Shown: positions 25,371-34,720, counted from the stretch's first letter. The stretch is 64,000 nt of DNA from Coriobacteriaceae bacterium (GCA_025992855.1 DAJPGB010000001.1:1736001-1800000); one strand, 5' to 3'. Made by a program: numbers and translations. Notes: a model not told the origin generated them from the sequence alone.

Positions 25371-26138
25371 CTACTTGAACTGGTCGTGGTACGCCTTGCA
25401 GACCTCGTCCACGGGGCCATCCATACGCAGGTCACCCTTCTCGATCCATACGGCACGCTGGCAAATGCGCTCAACCTGCTCCATGGAGTGAGAAACGAAC
25501 AAGACCGTGACGTCGCCGCTCTCGATAAAGTGCTGAATGCGGCGCTCGCACTTCTGCTGGAAAAAGACATCGCCAACAGAAAGCGTCTCATCAACGATGA
25601 GGATATCGGGCTCGGTAATCGTAGCGATAGCAAAGGCAATGCGTGCAACCATACCCGAAGAGAAGTTCTTCAGCGGCATGTCGACAAAGTCTTTGAGCTC
25701 GGCGAACTCAATGATCTCATCAAAACTAGCATCGATAAACTCCTTGGTATAGCCAAGCAGCGCACCGTTAAGGTAGATATTTTCACGCGCGGTAAGCTCC
25801 GGGTCAAAGCCGGCACCAAGCTCAATCAGCGGTGCAATATTGCCGTGAACCTTAACCTCACCTTCGCTGGGCTCCAAAACGCCAGCGATAATCTTGAGCA
25901 TCGTAGACTTGCCGGAACCGTTAGTACCAACAAGGCCAACGACCTCGCCGCGATGCACATCAAACGAAATGTGCTTAAGCGCACGGAACTCCTCAAAGAA
26001 CAGCTCGTGCTTGGCGAGCTTAATAAAGTACTCCTTGAGGTTCGTAAGCGACTCGGACGCCATATTAAAGATCATGGTGACGTCTTTGACCTCAACAGCA
26101 AGGGGCTGCTTGCTGTAATCAATAGCAGATTCAGTCAT
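25371..26138 (-). CDS. Wzt-like ABC transporter ATP-binding protein (polysaccharide export)
   Basis: The protein has 255 residues. It powers export of a lipid-linked glycan with the permease encoded directly upstream. Seen: Walker A GLVGTNGSGKSTMLKIIAGV, Q-loop region IELGAGFDPELTARENIYLN, signature NFSSGMVARIAFAIA, Walker B ILIVDETLSVGDVFFQQKC and the H-loop FVSHSMEQV. The segment ELFFEEFRALKHISFDVHRG is typical of Wzt/TagH. It lacks the long C-terminal carbohydrate-binding domain of O-antigen Wzt proteins, as do the short actinobacterial galactan exporters. ATG at 26138 is chosen because AAGGAG stands 8 bases upstream; an in-frame GTG 3 codons earlier lies inside that site. It starts 12 bases after the permease stop. 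Confidence 0.9.
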   Translation of the reverse strand: MTESAIDYSKQPLAVEVKDVTMIFNMASESLTNLKEYFIKLAKHELFFEEFRALKHISFDVHRGEVVGLVGTNGSGKSTMLKIIAGVLEPSEGEVKVHGNIAPLIELGAGFDPELTARENIYLNGALLGYTKEFIDASFDEIIEFAELKDFVDMPLKNFSSGMVARIAFAIATITEPDILIVDETLSVGDVFFQQKCERRIQHFIESGDVTVLFVSHSMEQVERICQRAVWIEKGDLRMDGPVDEVCKAYHDQFK

Positions 26139-26150
26139 AAACAGCACTCC

Positions 26151-26996
26151 TTAGATGTAGAGAATAAACTTGTGCTCAGTCTTATGAAACACGGTGTAGC
26201 CAATAGCAAGAGCAAGAACAGCCCAAACAACACACAGCCCAAAGGTAAGCGCAGAAGGCACGGTATTAAACAGGAAGATATCACGCATAAACTGGAGGTA
26301 GTTGTACATGGGGTTCACAACCACAAGGACCTGGATCCAATGTGACATTTGGCTGATAAAGTCTGTCGTCCAGAAAATCGGCGTCAAATACATCCAAGCA
26401 GTAATAACAACGCTCCACAGATGCATAACGTCACGGAAGAAGACTGCCAATGCTGACAGCATCATGCCCAAACCCATACAGAAGCACATGAGCAACAGCA
26501 GGCAAACCGGCAGAAGAATTAAATGCCAAGTAGGAGCCACGCGGAAAAAGAGCATAACAAGGGCGACGGCAACCAAAGAGAAGGAAAAGTTGACGAGTGA
26601 GAACAACACCTTCTGCACCGGGAACACCCAACGATGCACTTTGACCTTCTTCAGCAACGAGGACGCCCAAATGATGGACATAAGCGCTTGGTTCGTCGAC
26701 TCGGACATGACAGAGAACGTCACGTTACCGACGATCAAGTAAAGCGGATACATTTCGGGCGTAATAGAACCATTGCGACCTTGCGCGAAGATTGTCGAAA
26801 ACACGATCGACATAACAATCATCATCAGCAGCGGGTTAAGCACGGACCATGCCACACCCAGAACACTGCGACGATATTTAATCTTAAAATCTTTGGTGAC
26901 AAGCTGCTTAAGAATGAACTTGTCCTTTTCAAAATCATTTTTAGCGTGAGAGGCCGGTTTAGCCACCGCTTTCTGACTCTCTACGTTGTCAGCCAC
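26151..26996 (-). CDS. Wzm-like ABC-2 type permease (polysaccharide export)
   Basis: The protein has 281 residues. It forms the membrane channel for the exporter with the ATPase downstream. Six membrane helices are visible, for example PLLMMIVMSIVFSTIFAQG, LILLPVCLLLLMCFCMGLGM and LTFGLCVVWAVLALAIGYTV. The N-terminal cytoplasmic helix with KIKYRRSVLGVAWSVLNPLL is a hallmark of Wzm/TagG permeases. GTG at 26996 is taken as the start, since AAGGAG lies 7 bases upstream; an earlier in-frame start has no such site. It is divergent from the GT2 gene at 27158. Confidence 0.9.
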   Translation of the reverse strand: MADNVESQKAVAKPASHAKNDFEKDKFILKQLVTKDFKIKYRRSVLGVAWSVLNPLLMMIVMSIVFSTIFAQGRNGSITPEMYPLYLIVGNVTFSVMSESTNQALMSIIWASSLLKKVKVHRWVFPVQKVLFSLVNFSFSLVAVALVMLFFRVAPTWHLILLPVCLLLLMCFCMGLGMMLSALAVFFRDVMHLWSVVITAWMYLTPIFWTTDFISQMSHWIQVLVVVNPMYNYLQFMRDIFLFNTVPSALTFGLCVVWAVLALAIGYTVFHKTEHKFILYI

Positions 26997-27033
26997 GGAC
27001 CATCTCCTTGTCTCGTAAAACATAACAGTGGAA

Positions 27034-27124
27034 AGTATAGCCCTCCCACGTTGACGATAACTCACCGCAACAAATCTGGAGAACTAACCCATATCTAATC
27101 AAAGGGGCAGACGATAGGTATACT
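27034..27124. promoter_or_regulatory. Divergent intergenic region with candidate promoters
   Basis: Two TATACT boxes face outward: one on the minus strand at 27034-27039 for the Wzm/Wzt pair, and one on the plus strand at 27119-27124 for the GT2 gene. The -35 boxes are weak on both sides, so the assignments are tentative. Confidence 0.3.
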
Positions 27125-27157
27125 TTCGACCCGTTGATTCATTAAAGGAGGTCCTAC

Positions 27158-28087
27158 ATGGACTATTCGAATACCGCCGTCATAATCCCCTGCTACAACG
27201 AAGCGCTGACGATTGGCAAAGTTGTCGACGATTTTCATCGAGAGTTACCCGGTGCAACCGTCTTTGTATATGACAACAACTCGTCTGATGGCACTTCGCA
27301 AATCGCCAAGCAGCACGGTGCCACGGTGCGCCACGAGCCCAGACAGGGCAAAGGCAACGTGTGCCGCCAAATGTTCCGTGATGTCGACGCCGAATGCTAT
27401 CTAATGGTTGATGGAGACGACACTTACCCCGCCGAGGCGGCAAAGGCGCTTTGCGAGCCCATCCTTAACGGCGAAGCCGATATGACCGTTGGCGATCGCC
27501 TGTCAAACGGCACCTATGCCGAAGAGAACAAGAGGGCCTTCCACGGCTTTGGCAACAATCTTGTTCGCGCCATGATCAAGTGGATTTACGGCTACAGCTT
27601 TGACGACGTGATGACCGGCTACCGAGCCATGAGCAGACCCTTCGTCAAGACCTTCCCCGTTTTGAGCGAGGGCTTCCAGATTGAGACCGAGCTCTCCATC
27701 CATGCTGTCGATCACCGCTGGCGAATTAAAGACGTGCCGGTGGAGTATCGCGATCGGCCCGCAGGCTCCGAGTCCAAGCTCAACACCGTTAGCGACGGCA
27801 TCAAGGTCATCGCAATGATTGGAACGCTCTTTAAAGACTATCGTCCGCTCAAGTTCTTTACCCTTATAGCGCTCATCTTCGCCATCATAGGCCTTGCCCT
27901 CGGAATTCCAATTGTTGTGGAGTACTTCCAAACCGGCTTAGTCCCCCGCTTCCCCACGGCCATACTTGCGGCCTCATTCATGTTCCTGTTTGGGTTGAGC
28001 CTAGCAACGGGACTAATCCTCGACTCAGTTGCAAAAGTCGAAAGAAAACAATGGGAGTTACAAGCCTATAAAACCTATTCAAAATAA
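27158..28087 (+). CDS. GT2 glycosyltransferase with C-terminal membrane helices
   Basis: The protein has 309 residues. The GT-A fold is shown by VIIPCYNEALTIGKVVDDFH, VYDNNSSDGTSQIAKQHGA, the metal-binding MVDGDDTYPAEAAKAL and DDVMTGYRAMSRPFVKTFPV followed by GFQIETELSIHA. Two C-terminal membrane helices are seen (KFFTLIALIFAIIGLALGIP; AILAASFMFLFGLSLATGLI). The pattern fits transferases that load a sugar onto polyprenyl phosphate (DPM1/ArnC-like), or an initiating transferase of the local glycan; the sugar cannot be told. ATG follows AAAGGAGG. Unlike its neighbours it is on the plus strand and ends in a shared terminator. Confidence 0.85.
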   Translation: MDYSNTAVIIPCYNEALTIGKVVDDFHRELPGATVFVYDNNSSDGTSQIAKQHGATVRHEPRQGKGNVCRQMFRDVDAECYLMVDGDDTYPAEAAKALCEPILNGEADMTVGDRLSNGTYAEENKRAFHGFGNNLVRAMIKWIYGYSFDDVMTGYRAMSRPFVKTFPVLSEGFQIETELSIHAVDHRWRIKDVPVEYRDRPAGSESKLNTVSDGIKVIAMIGTLFKDYRPLKFFTLIALIFAIIGLALGIPIVVEYFQTGLVPRFPTAILAASFMFLFGLSLATGLILDSVAKVERKQWELQAYKTYSK

Positions 28088-28123
28088 GAAGAGGTCCGGG
28101 CTTAATCCGGACCTCTTCTTATT
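28083..28123. terminator. Bidirectional terminator between convergent genes
   Basis: AATAAGAAGAGGTCCGG (28083-28099) and CCGGACCTCTTCTTATT (28107-28123) form a perfect 17-bp stem. It contains the stop codons of both flanking genes (28085-28087 on plus, 28119-28121 on minus). Confidence 0.85.
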
Positions 28124-29960
28124 TCAGACCTAAATACTGTTCCCAAAACTCTCGCGAAGTCATGTACGGCATGGCATCTTTCCATGCCCCCCTGGCACTC
28201 TTGCCCTCTTTACGATAGCGCGCCATCAGTTCGTGCTCTCGGCGGCGAATACTCTTGAACCGCGCCCGATCCATCGTGCGGACCGACCCCTTCTCGCGGG
28301 TCGGATCAAGAAATACCAGCGTCTTGCAACGCGTCGAATTGCCTTCAAGCGTACAGCTGCCATTCTTAACTGCATAGCCGGGCTTTCCGCGCAACAGCGC
28401 ATCGGGAAGATAGTGTTTGTCGTAAGGAATAGATCTCCAATACTTCATAAATTTCGAAGGATGGAATTCCAGATTAACATTAGCGAGCACTTGCTCCGTA
28501 ACCCCAGCCTTGCGAAGAAGCTCTGGATCCATTTCGGAAACAGGAATCAGCTTTTCGTTTAACTTACCCTTACCAATCATCGTCGCGGCGCCATCAAGCT
28601 TCTGGAGATACTCAGGGCCGCGCAGATAGTCCTCAAAGCCATCAAGGATAAACTCAGCAGCCTGATAATCCATATCGCGCAAGTTCTGACGTACCCCTCG
28701 CTGAATACGAAGGACAAACATTTTCTCATCAGCACAATCATCGAGTGAAATCATGGCAAAGAAGTTGCGGAAGTACTGGTAGCAGTCAACCGAAGCGCGG
28801 AAACGCCCCTCAAAGCTTGCATGCCACACGCAAATGCAATTCATGGTCATGTAGACAGGCTTATTGCGCATGCCAAACTCAACATCGTCACAGCGGATGA
28901 AGAAAGGCATGGGAAGACCGTTCTTTTCGATAGCCTTCACCGGAATGCAGCTATACCACCAAGCTCCATAGGCCTGGTCAACCTCAACACTCGTACGCTC
29001 GTTTTCGAGAATGTCAGCCAGCTTGCCAACATTCAGATCTTCTTTTACTCGACGATAGGCACCAGTAGTCGTCACATACGAGACATCCTCAAACTGACGA
29101 GTGGGATCCTCCATCGAAAGCATGGCGCCGTTAATAAAGGCATCCTTATATTTGCCCCTAGCAAGAGAGAGCAGGTTGAACGTACGAATCAAACTCTCGG
29201 GCATGATAGAGACATCGTCATCCATCAAGATGATATGGGTGAACCGATCAGGAGTTTCAGTAGCCGCCATCATTCCACGCGCGAATCCCCCCGAACCGCC
29301 CGTATTGGGATTCGGGAGCACGGTGACTAGCCCATCGGAAAGTGATGCAGAATCGAGCGTCTGCCCATTGTCGACGACAAACATGTGGAAGTGGTCGCGA
29401 ATCGGACCGTCCTCTTTGGAGATGCCTGCTTTAACGAGTTCAATATTCGGAAGAATGTACTGCTCATTCTTAAATGTAGTAGTAGAAAGAGCAAGATTGA
29501 TCTGGTTAATTGAGTCCTCAGGAACATCAGTCAGATAAGAGGCGTTCAAGAGGTCTACGGAATAGCTCTCATCACTCTCAATCCTAAAACCGATCAAGTC
29601 GTAGCCGGTTGTATCGATATCGATATCGAGAACGCAAGGATCAACTTTATCGCCATCAAAAGGATAAGATTTAAGCTCGACGGGATTCAGTTCGCAAGAT
29701 CTCACTCCATGAACGACAACCCGGCCCCTGCCAAATAAAGCCATATGCAAGACGACGCCGCCAACAGACGCATATTGTTGCCATTTGCCAGCAGATAAGC
29801 CATTCACATACGTCAAAAAGTCAACGTTTCCATTGATATGAAGTGAATGAATGTCGTCATCATACGAAGCATCACCAGAGAGCACGCGATAGTAGAGTTC
29901 GGGAAAATCCTTTGCATGCTTTTCAACTTTAAGTACAACATTCGCAAGTTTAAACTGCAT
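28119..29960 (-). CDS. GlfT2-like galactofuranosyltransferase
   Basis: The protein has 613 residues. GlfT2 of mycobacteria extends the galactan using UDP-galactofuranose. Seen: an N-terminal beta-rich domain (residues 1-150), then a GT-A core with INLALSTTTFKNEQYILPN, FVVDNGQTLD, LPNPNTGGSGGFARGMMAA, metal-binding HIILMDDDVSIMPESLIRTF, AYGAWWYSCIPV, PFFIRCDDVEFGMRNKPVYM and CVWHASFEGRF (catalytic-base and His region), then a helical C-terminal domain. The layout and motif order match GlfT2. ATG at 29960 is chosen because AAGG lies 7 bases upstream and the paralogue at 31280 begins with the same M-x-F-K-L-A-N. AT-rich relative to glf. Confidence 0.85.
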   Translation of the reverse strand: MQFKLANVVLKVEKHAKDFPELYYRVLSGDASYDDDIHSLHINGNVDFLTYVNGLSAGKWQQYASVGGVVLHMALFGRGRVVVHGVRSCELNPVELKSYPFDGDKVDPCVLDIDIDTTGYDLIGFRIESDESYSVDLLNASYLTDVPEDSINQINLALSTTTFKNEQYILPNIELVKAGISKEDGPIRDHFHMFVVDNGQTLDSASLSDGLVTVLPNPNTGGSGGFARGMMAATETPDRFTHIILMDDDVSIMPESLIRTFNLLSLARGKYKDAFINGAMLSMEDPTRQFEDVSYVTTTGAYRRVKEDLNVGKLADILENERTSVEVDQAYGAWWYSCIPVKAIEKNGLPMPFFIRCDDVEFGMRNKPVYMTMNCICVWHASFEGRFRASVDCYQYFRNFFAMISLDDCADEKMFVLRIQRGVRQNLRDMDYQAAEFILDGFEDYLRGPEYLQKLDGAATMIGKGKLNEKLIPVSEMDPELLRKAGVTEQVLANVNLEFHPSKFMKYWRSIPYDKHYLPDALLRGKPGYAVKNGSCTLEGNSTRCKTLVFLDPTREKGSVRTMDRARFKSIRRREHELMARYRKEGKSARGAWKDAMPYMTSREFWEQYLGLK

Positions 29961-29992
29961 TTCAAATACCTTAATCAAAGCTGTTGTAACTA

Positions 29993-31180
29993 CTAATTAC
30001 ATTCGACGACAAACTTTGCCATCGCGGAGCGAACATCAGGATCAGACAAAACATCCTTTGCAAAATGATCATGCCCGCAGATGTCCATAGGCATGTAAGG
30101 CCATCCAGGATAACAGGCGTCAGCGACCTTTTCCGCTTTCGCAGGAACCGAAAAAGAGAAACCGCCAAACGGATGCTTTCTTACGGGAAGAATATCGTTG
30201 CGATCCCAAATTATTTTTCGCTTAGGGGCATCAAAAACGTTATCGATCGCGTATGCAAAATCGCCATGAGGCTCATCGGTCAACAAACCAAGTGCATGAG
30301 CCTTTTCGTTAAACGAATCGAATACGCTCTGGACAAGATCAATCTCCGCAGAAGAAACAACTGTTCTCTGAGCTTCCAAGTCAACATCCCCGCACTGCAC
30401 GCTAAGACCACTGTCGGGATGAAACATCCAAGGATTATCTTTCCAAAAACTAAACTCATGTTCATTTTTGTCAAAGAAATCCATAAGCTCAATTCTGAGT
30501 TGCCTAAGTCGATCGTTCGCGCGCTTGGAATTCTCGGCCGCACGGTCGTAAATCGAAATGTCCACAAAACAAGGTATAAGCGAATTAGTTGAACAAAAGC
30601 GAACTTGACGGCACTTTACAAACCAGTCATATACAAGAGTGATTTGATATTCAGGGTCGTCTTTTAAAGCGGCAGTGAGCTTATCCACATCGGACCTAAG
30701 CATGCAGATATCAATATCGTCGTCCCAAGGAATAAAACCCGATCGAGACAAGGTGCCAACAAGAGAACCATAAGAAAGCCAGTATTGAATATTATCGGCA
30801 GCACAAATCGCGTCTAGCTTACTCATCAACGCCGCGTTTGCCTGCTGCATCAATCGAATATCACCCTCGGCGTCGGGCAATGCATCAAAGATTTTGCAAC
30901 GGAGCTCAAAAGGGGTGAGATCGGGGTACGCACGTCGCGCTAACAATTCAAAGCGAAGCCTCATTTGTTCTGACAGACTTTGTTGGCGTTGCTTGAGCAA
31001 TTCAATTTCTGGAAATAGCCGAGTATCGAATTTGTAATTGATATTCATATTGATACCGTTATCGGCCTGCTCAATACGGGCGAAAACCTCGTCAAAACGA
31101 CGGTCCATATCCTCATGCATAGCATGCAACGATCGGGATGAGCCAGGGAGGATCTTTTTAATAGTAGAAAGCAAGGACAT
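29993..31180 (-). CDS. LicD-family protein
   Basis: The protein has 395 residues. LicD proteins are nucleotidyltransferase-fold enzymes that add phosphocholine or other phospho-groups to glycans. Seen: an N-terminal coiled-coil-like stretch (residues 15-80, FDEVFARIEQADNGINMNIN), then the core IQYWLSYGSLVGTLSRSGFI, PWDDDIDICMLRSDVDKL (the metal-binding Asp triad), FVDISIYDRAAENS, and near the end PVRKHPFGGFSFSVPAKAEK. No membrane helix. ATG has GAAGG upstream. It sits between the two GlfT2-like genes, so the likely acceptor is the galactofuranose glycan (inference). AT-rich. Confidence 0.82.
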   Translation of the reverse strand: MSLLSTIKKILPGSSRSLHAMHEDMDRRFDEVFARIEQADNGINMNINYKFDTRLFPEIELLKQRQQSLSEQMRLRFELLARRAYPDLTPFELRCKIFDALPDAEGDIRLMQQANAALMSKLDAICAADNIQYWLSYGSLVGTLSRSGFIPWDDDIDICMLRSDVDKLTAALKDDPEYQITLVYDWFVKCRQVRFCSTNSLIPCFVDISIYDRAAENSKRANDRLRQLRIELMDFFDKNEHEFSFWKDNPWMFHPDSGLSVQCGDVDLEAQRTVVSSAEIDLVQSVFDSFNEKAHALGLLTDEPHGDFAYAIDNVFDAPKRKIIWDRNDILPVRKHPFGGFSFSVPAKAEKVADACYPGWPYMPMDICGHDHFAKDVLSDPDVRSAMAKFVVECN

Positions 31181-31242
31181 GGCTTAACCTTCGCAACAAC
31201 AAACAATGAACGAAGCACAATTACTCATATGATACAAAAGAA

Positions 31243-31271
31243 TGAGTGGGTCCCACCTTGAAACCCACTCA
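31243..31271 (-). terminator. Hairpin between GlfT2-like and LicD genes
   Basis: TGAGTGGGT (31243-31251) pairs with ACCCACTCA (31263-31271). On the minus strand the stem is followed by TTCTTTTG. It lies 8 bases after the stop of the upstream GlfT2-like gene. Confidence 0.6.
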
Positions 31272-31279
31272 CATGAAGA

Positions 31280-33160
31280 CTACTCCGACGCCTCTTTCAA
31301 ATACTGTTTCCAGAAATCGATCGAAGTAAAGACATCTCTATACGAAGCGTATTCGGTATAAATCTTATCTTTGTTTCGCTTGAATTCCTTCTCGGCTTTA
31401 CGAAAACGACTCCAAACCTCTTTGAATCGCTTCTTATCCATACGTCTAATGGCACCCTTTTTATTAGGCATATCTACCACAATAAGCGTGTCAACATCCC
31501 TGATTTTACCTGCGGGATAAACCCATCCCGCAGCATCAATAACAGCAACCCTACCGTTACGTTTAGCGGAGTCGTTAACAAAACGGTGGCCATTAATGGT
31601 CAGATAATCCTTAAATGCCTGCAGCCTAGACCTGTCGCCCCCAAGGCTCAAATTGCCAAAAGTCAGTTGCGTCAAGTCGACACCCAATTCTTGTGCCTGA
31701 GGGATGAGCTGCTCGATGGGAATCAATTGTTCCCTTTCACGATTTGCCGCCATAAAACGGGATTCAGCGACAGGATGAGAAATCCACTCCGGACCTCTCA
31801 AAAAATCTTCAAGACCTTTTACGGCAAGAGCAGCTTCATCGTAATTAAATTTCTTCAAGTCGAGCTCAACTTCACGACGAATCTCATAAAGAAAATCAGA
31901 GAGAGGCGCAGCGCCAGTTGTCGCCTGACTGATTAGCGTATTTCGGCTTACCTGATAACGCTCCACGGCAGCACTATACTTAAACTTAAAGGAATTATGC
32001 CAAACGCAAATACCATTCATGGACATGAACTTGGGTTTGCAACGAAGCGCATACTCAGCATCATCAGAACGAACAAATAAGGGCAAGGGCAACCCCTCAC
32101 GTTCAATCGTTGCGGTAGGTATAACGCAATACCACCAGCCAGCATACTGTTGGGCAGTGTCCTCATAAAGGCCAGTTGGGGCCTTATATATCTCGGTCTC
32201 AACGACATCATGAAGTGAGGTCATATAGCCTGCAGGCTTAAGGGGAGAAAAAGTTCCCTTAGCAGTAAAGAACCCTAAATCCTCGGTACGCAAATTGGGC
32301 TCTTCCAAGCTCATCATGGCACCCGATAAAAAGGCCTCAGCATATTCTTCTTTGAGAAGAGAGAGCAGGTTGAAAGTGCGGATAAAACTCTCGGGAAGAA
32401 CCTCGACATCATCGTCCATCAGGAGAACATGAGTCGCTTTAGGATTCTGCTCAAGTGACTCAATCATCCCCCGAGCAAAACCACCAGACCCGCCGACATT
32501 AGGATTTGGATGAACAGTAACACGCGATGAATCCAGGTTTGCACTATTCAGCGAACGGCCATTATCAATAATGTGTACGTGGAAATGATCAGCAATCTCT
32601 TCATCAGAATCAATAATGTTCTTTTGTAAAAGAGATACGTTACGGACAATATAGTCTTCTTTTTTAAACGTAGTAGTTGCAAGCGCTAGCTCAACTGGAT
32701 GAATATCCAGTTCTTCACAATCGCAATAATAATACGCATTCCGAATATTAACAGGGCCTTCAGTACTGATATTAAAAGCGTGCAGAATCTCTCCCTCACA
32801 AAGGGAGAGTTCGATTTCAGCCGTACTCCATTCATCGGATCGTTGCAAACTAACCGCAGAGCCATCAATTGTAGAAGGAATCCAAGAATAATTATTTGCA
32901 TACGTCTGCTGAAGCGTTAAGGCGGAGCCGCAATACTCGATATGAAGATAAAACGCCTTTGCAGTAGTGTATTTTCGCCACTTATAAATGGATAGCGCAT
33001 TAAAATATGTTGTGAAATCAACATTGGTCGATTTCATGATTTCAATAGCGCCATTCGAAGTTGGAATAACAAGACCCTCCGTTGCCCTATAGCAAAGCAA
33101 TGGATACTGCAACATCGCATCAGATCCGTTAAAAATCAAATTTGCAAGTTTAAAATGCAT
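31280..33160 (-). CDS. GlfT2-like glycosyltransferase, second paralogue
   Basis: The protein has 626 residues. It has the same layout as the gene at 28119: an N-terminal beta domain, VELALATTTFKKEDYIVRNV, VHPNPNVGGSGGFARGMIES, VLLMDDDVEVLPESFIRTFN, YAGWWYCVIPTATI, PLFVRSDDAEYALRCKPKFM and CVWHNSFKFKYS, then a helical C-terminal domain ending IDFWKQYLKEASE. The two are clearly homologous but well diverged, so they may act at different steps (start versus extension, or 1-5 versus 1-6 linkage), as GlfT1 and GlfT2 do. ATG at 33160 is preferred since both proteins then start M-x-F-K-L-A-N. AT-rich. Confidence 0.83.
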   Translation of the reverse strand: MHFKLANLIFNGSDAMLQYPLLCYRATEGLVIPTSNGAIEIMKSTNVDFTTYFNALSIYKWRKYTTAKAFYLHIEYCGSALTLQQTYANNYSWIPSTIDGSAVSLQRSDEWSTAEIELSLCEGEILHAFNISTEGPVNIRNAYYYCDCEELDIHPVELALATTTFKKEDYIVRNVSLLQKNIIDSDEEIADHFHVHIIDNGRSLNSANLDSSRVTVHPNPNVGGSGGFARGMIESLEQNPKATHVLLMDDDVEVLPESFIRTFNLLSLLKEEYAEAFLSGAMMSLEEPNLRTEDLGFFTAKGTFSPLKPAGYMTSLHDVVETEIYKAPTGLYEDTAQQYAGWWYCVIPTATIEREGLPLPLFVRSDDAEYALRCKPKFMSMNGICVWHNSFKFKYSAAVERYQVSRNTLISQATTGAAPLSDFLYEIRREVELDLKKFNYDEAALAVKGLEDFLRGPEWISHPVAESRFMAANREREQLIPIEQLIPQAQELGVDLTQLTFGNLSLGGDRSRLQAFKDYLTINGHRFVNDSAKRNGRVAVIDAAGWVYPAGKIRDVDTLIVVDMPNKKGAIRRMDKKRFKEVWSRFRKAEKEFKRNKDKIYTEYASYRDVFTSIDFWKQYLKEASE

Positions 33161-33218
33161 TGAAAACCATCCAAAAAATTCCTGGTGCAACTTGGCAAAA
33201 TGGCATAAATGCCCATGG

Positions 33219-33259
33219 CATTGTTTGCATTCTCACTGATTTTAAGAATGCAAACAATG
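33219..33259. repeat. Perfect 15-bp inverted repeat after rmlC-rmlD
   Basis: CATTGTTTGCATTCT (33219-33233) and AGAATGCAAACAATG (33245-33259) pair perfectly. It lies 12 bases after the rmlC-rmlD stop, at the switch from GC-rich to AT-rich DNA. No T-run follows, so it may be a terminator stem or a recombination scar. Confidence 0.6.
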
Positions 33260-33271
33260 TACTAAAGGCAT

Positions 33272-34720
33272 CTAATCAAAATGAAGTTTTAGCTCTTCCT
33301 CCCAGTCGGGCATGTGGAAGCCGACCGACTCGAGCCTGGACAGGTCGAGAGCGGAGTGGACCGGGCGCGGGGCGATGGGGCCCGCGGCGTTCGCGTAGTA
33401 GTCGGCGGTCGAAACCGGCAAGACCTTCTCGCCGTTGCCGTTGGCCGCCTCGAAGACGGCGCGGGCGATGTCGGCCCAGGACTTGACGGCGCCGGAGCCC
33501 GTGCAGTCGTAGGTGCCGTAGGGGGCGTGCGTCCCCAGCACGTGGAAGATGGCCTCGGCCATGTCGCGCGTGAAGGTCAGGCGTCCCAGCTGGTCGTCCA
33601 CGACGGTGACCTGCGTGAGCCCGTCCTCGGGGTCGGCCACGCGGTCGGAGAGCCCCTTCATGGTCTTCACGAAGTTGTGGCCCTCGCCGATGACCCAGCT
33701 GGAGCGCATGATGTAGTGGCGGGGGCACCCGGCCACGGCGATGTCGCCCGCGGCCTTGGTCTGGCCGTAGACGGAAAGCGGGCTGAGGGGCTCGACCTCG
33801 GTGTGGACCTCGGCGGTGCCGTCAAAGACGTAGTCGGAGGAGACGTGCACGAGCGTGATGCCGTGCTCGGCGCAGGTGCGGGCGAGGAGCGCCGGGCCGG
33901 TCGCGTTGGCCTTCCAGGCGATGACACGGCCCTCGGGGGTCTCCGCTTTATCCACGGCCGTGTAGGCGCCGCAGTTGATCACGGTGCCGTAGAGCGACCA
34001 GTCGTACTGTGTGTAGGCGTCCGGGTCGGACATGTCGAAGGTGTCGATGTCGCAGAAGTCGAAGTCCTTGGCGACGCCGCGCTCCTCCGCCAGCGCGCGG
34101 ACCGCGTGGCCCAGCTGGCCGTTGCAGCCGGTGACGAGGGTGCGCCTGGGAGCCATGGGGACGACGTCCTTCAGCATCGGGTGGTTGAGGTCGGCCTCGG
34201 AGACGGTGGCCTCGGCCAGCGGGATCGGCCACTCGATGGCGAGCTCGGGGTCGGCGAGGTTCACGAAGGTGTAGGTCCTCTTGAGCTCCAGCGACCAGTG
34301 GGCGTCCACCAGGTAGGTGTAGGCGGTGCCGTCTTCGAGCGCCTGGAAGGAGTTACCCACGCCGCGCGGGACGTAGATGGCCTTGGACGGGTCGAGCGTG
34401 CAGGTGTAGACCTTGCCGAAGGTCTCGCTGCCCTCGCGCAGGTCCACCCAGGCGCCGAAGACCGAGCCGCGGGCCACGGAGATGAACTTGTCCCAGGGCT
34501 CCGCGTGGATGCCGCGGGTGACGCCGCGGCTGTCGTTATAGGAGATGTTGTTCTGGACGACCCTGAGATCGGGGATGCCCAGGGCGGTCATCTTGGCGCG
34601 CTGCCAGTTCTCCTTGAACCAGCCGCGCGAGTCGCCGTGGACGGCGAGGTCGACTACCTTGAGGCCCTCGATGCCGGTCTCGGCGACGGAGAGGTCCTTC
34701 TCGAATGCGATGTCAGCCAT
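33272..34720 (-). CDS. Fused dTDP-4-dehydrorhamnose 3,5-epimerase / reductase (RmlC-RmlD)
   Basis: The protein has 482 residues and joins the last two steps of dTDP-L-rhamnose synthesis. Residues about 10-190 are RmlC: GDSRGWFKENWQRAK, RVVQNNISYNDSRGVTRGIH (His of the active site), KFISVARGSVFGAWVDLREG and YVPRGVGNSFQALEDGTAY. Residues about 193-482 are RmlD: TLVTGCNGQLGHAVRALAEE, VINCGAYTAVDKAETPEGR, HVSSDYVFDG, and the catalytic SVYGQTKAAGDIAV (YxxxK). The usual Tyr after the RmlC barrel is YLVDAHWS here, a subgroup variation. AGGAG lies 10 bases before ATG. GC-rich, unlike the transferases on either side. Confidence 0.93.
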   Translation of the reverse strand: MADIAFEKDLSVAETGIEGLKVVDLAVHGDSRGWFKENWQRAKMTALGIPDLRVVQNNISYNDSRGVTRGIHAEPWDKFISVARGSVFGAWVDLREGSETFGKVYTCTLDPSKAIYVPRGVGNSFQALEDGTAYTYLVDAHWSLELKRTYTFVNLADPELAIEWPIPLAEATVSEADLNHPMLKDVVPMAPRRTLVTGCNGQLGHAVRALAEERGVAKDFDFCDIDTFDMSDPDAYTQYDWSLYGTVINCGAYTAVDKAETPEGRVIAWKANATGPALLARTCAEHGITLVHVSSDYVFDGTAEVHTEVEPLSPLSVYGQTKAAGDIAVAGCPRHYIMRSSWVIGEGHNFVKTMKGLSDRVADPEDGLTQVTVVDDQLGRLTFTRDMAEAIFHVLGTHAPYGTYDCTGSGAVKSWADIARAVFEAANGNGEKVLPVSTADYYANAAGPIAPRPVHSALDLSRLESVGFHMPDWEEELKLHFD

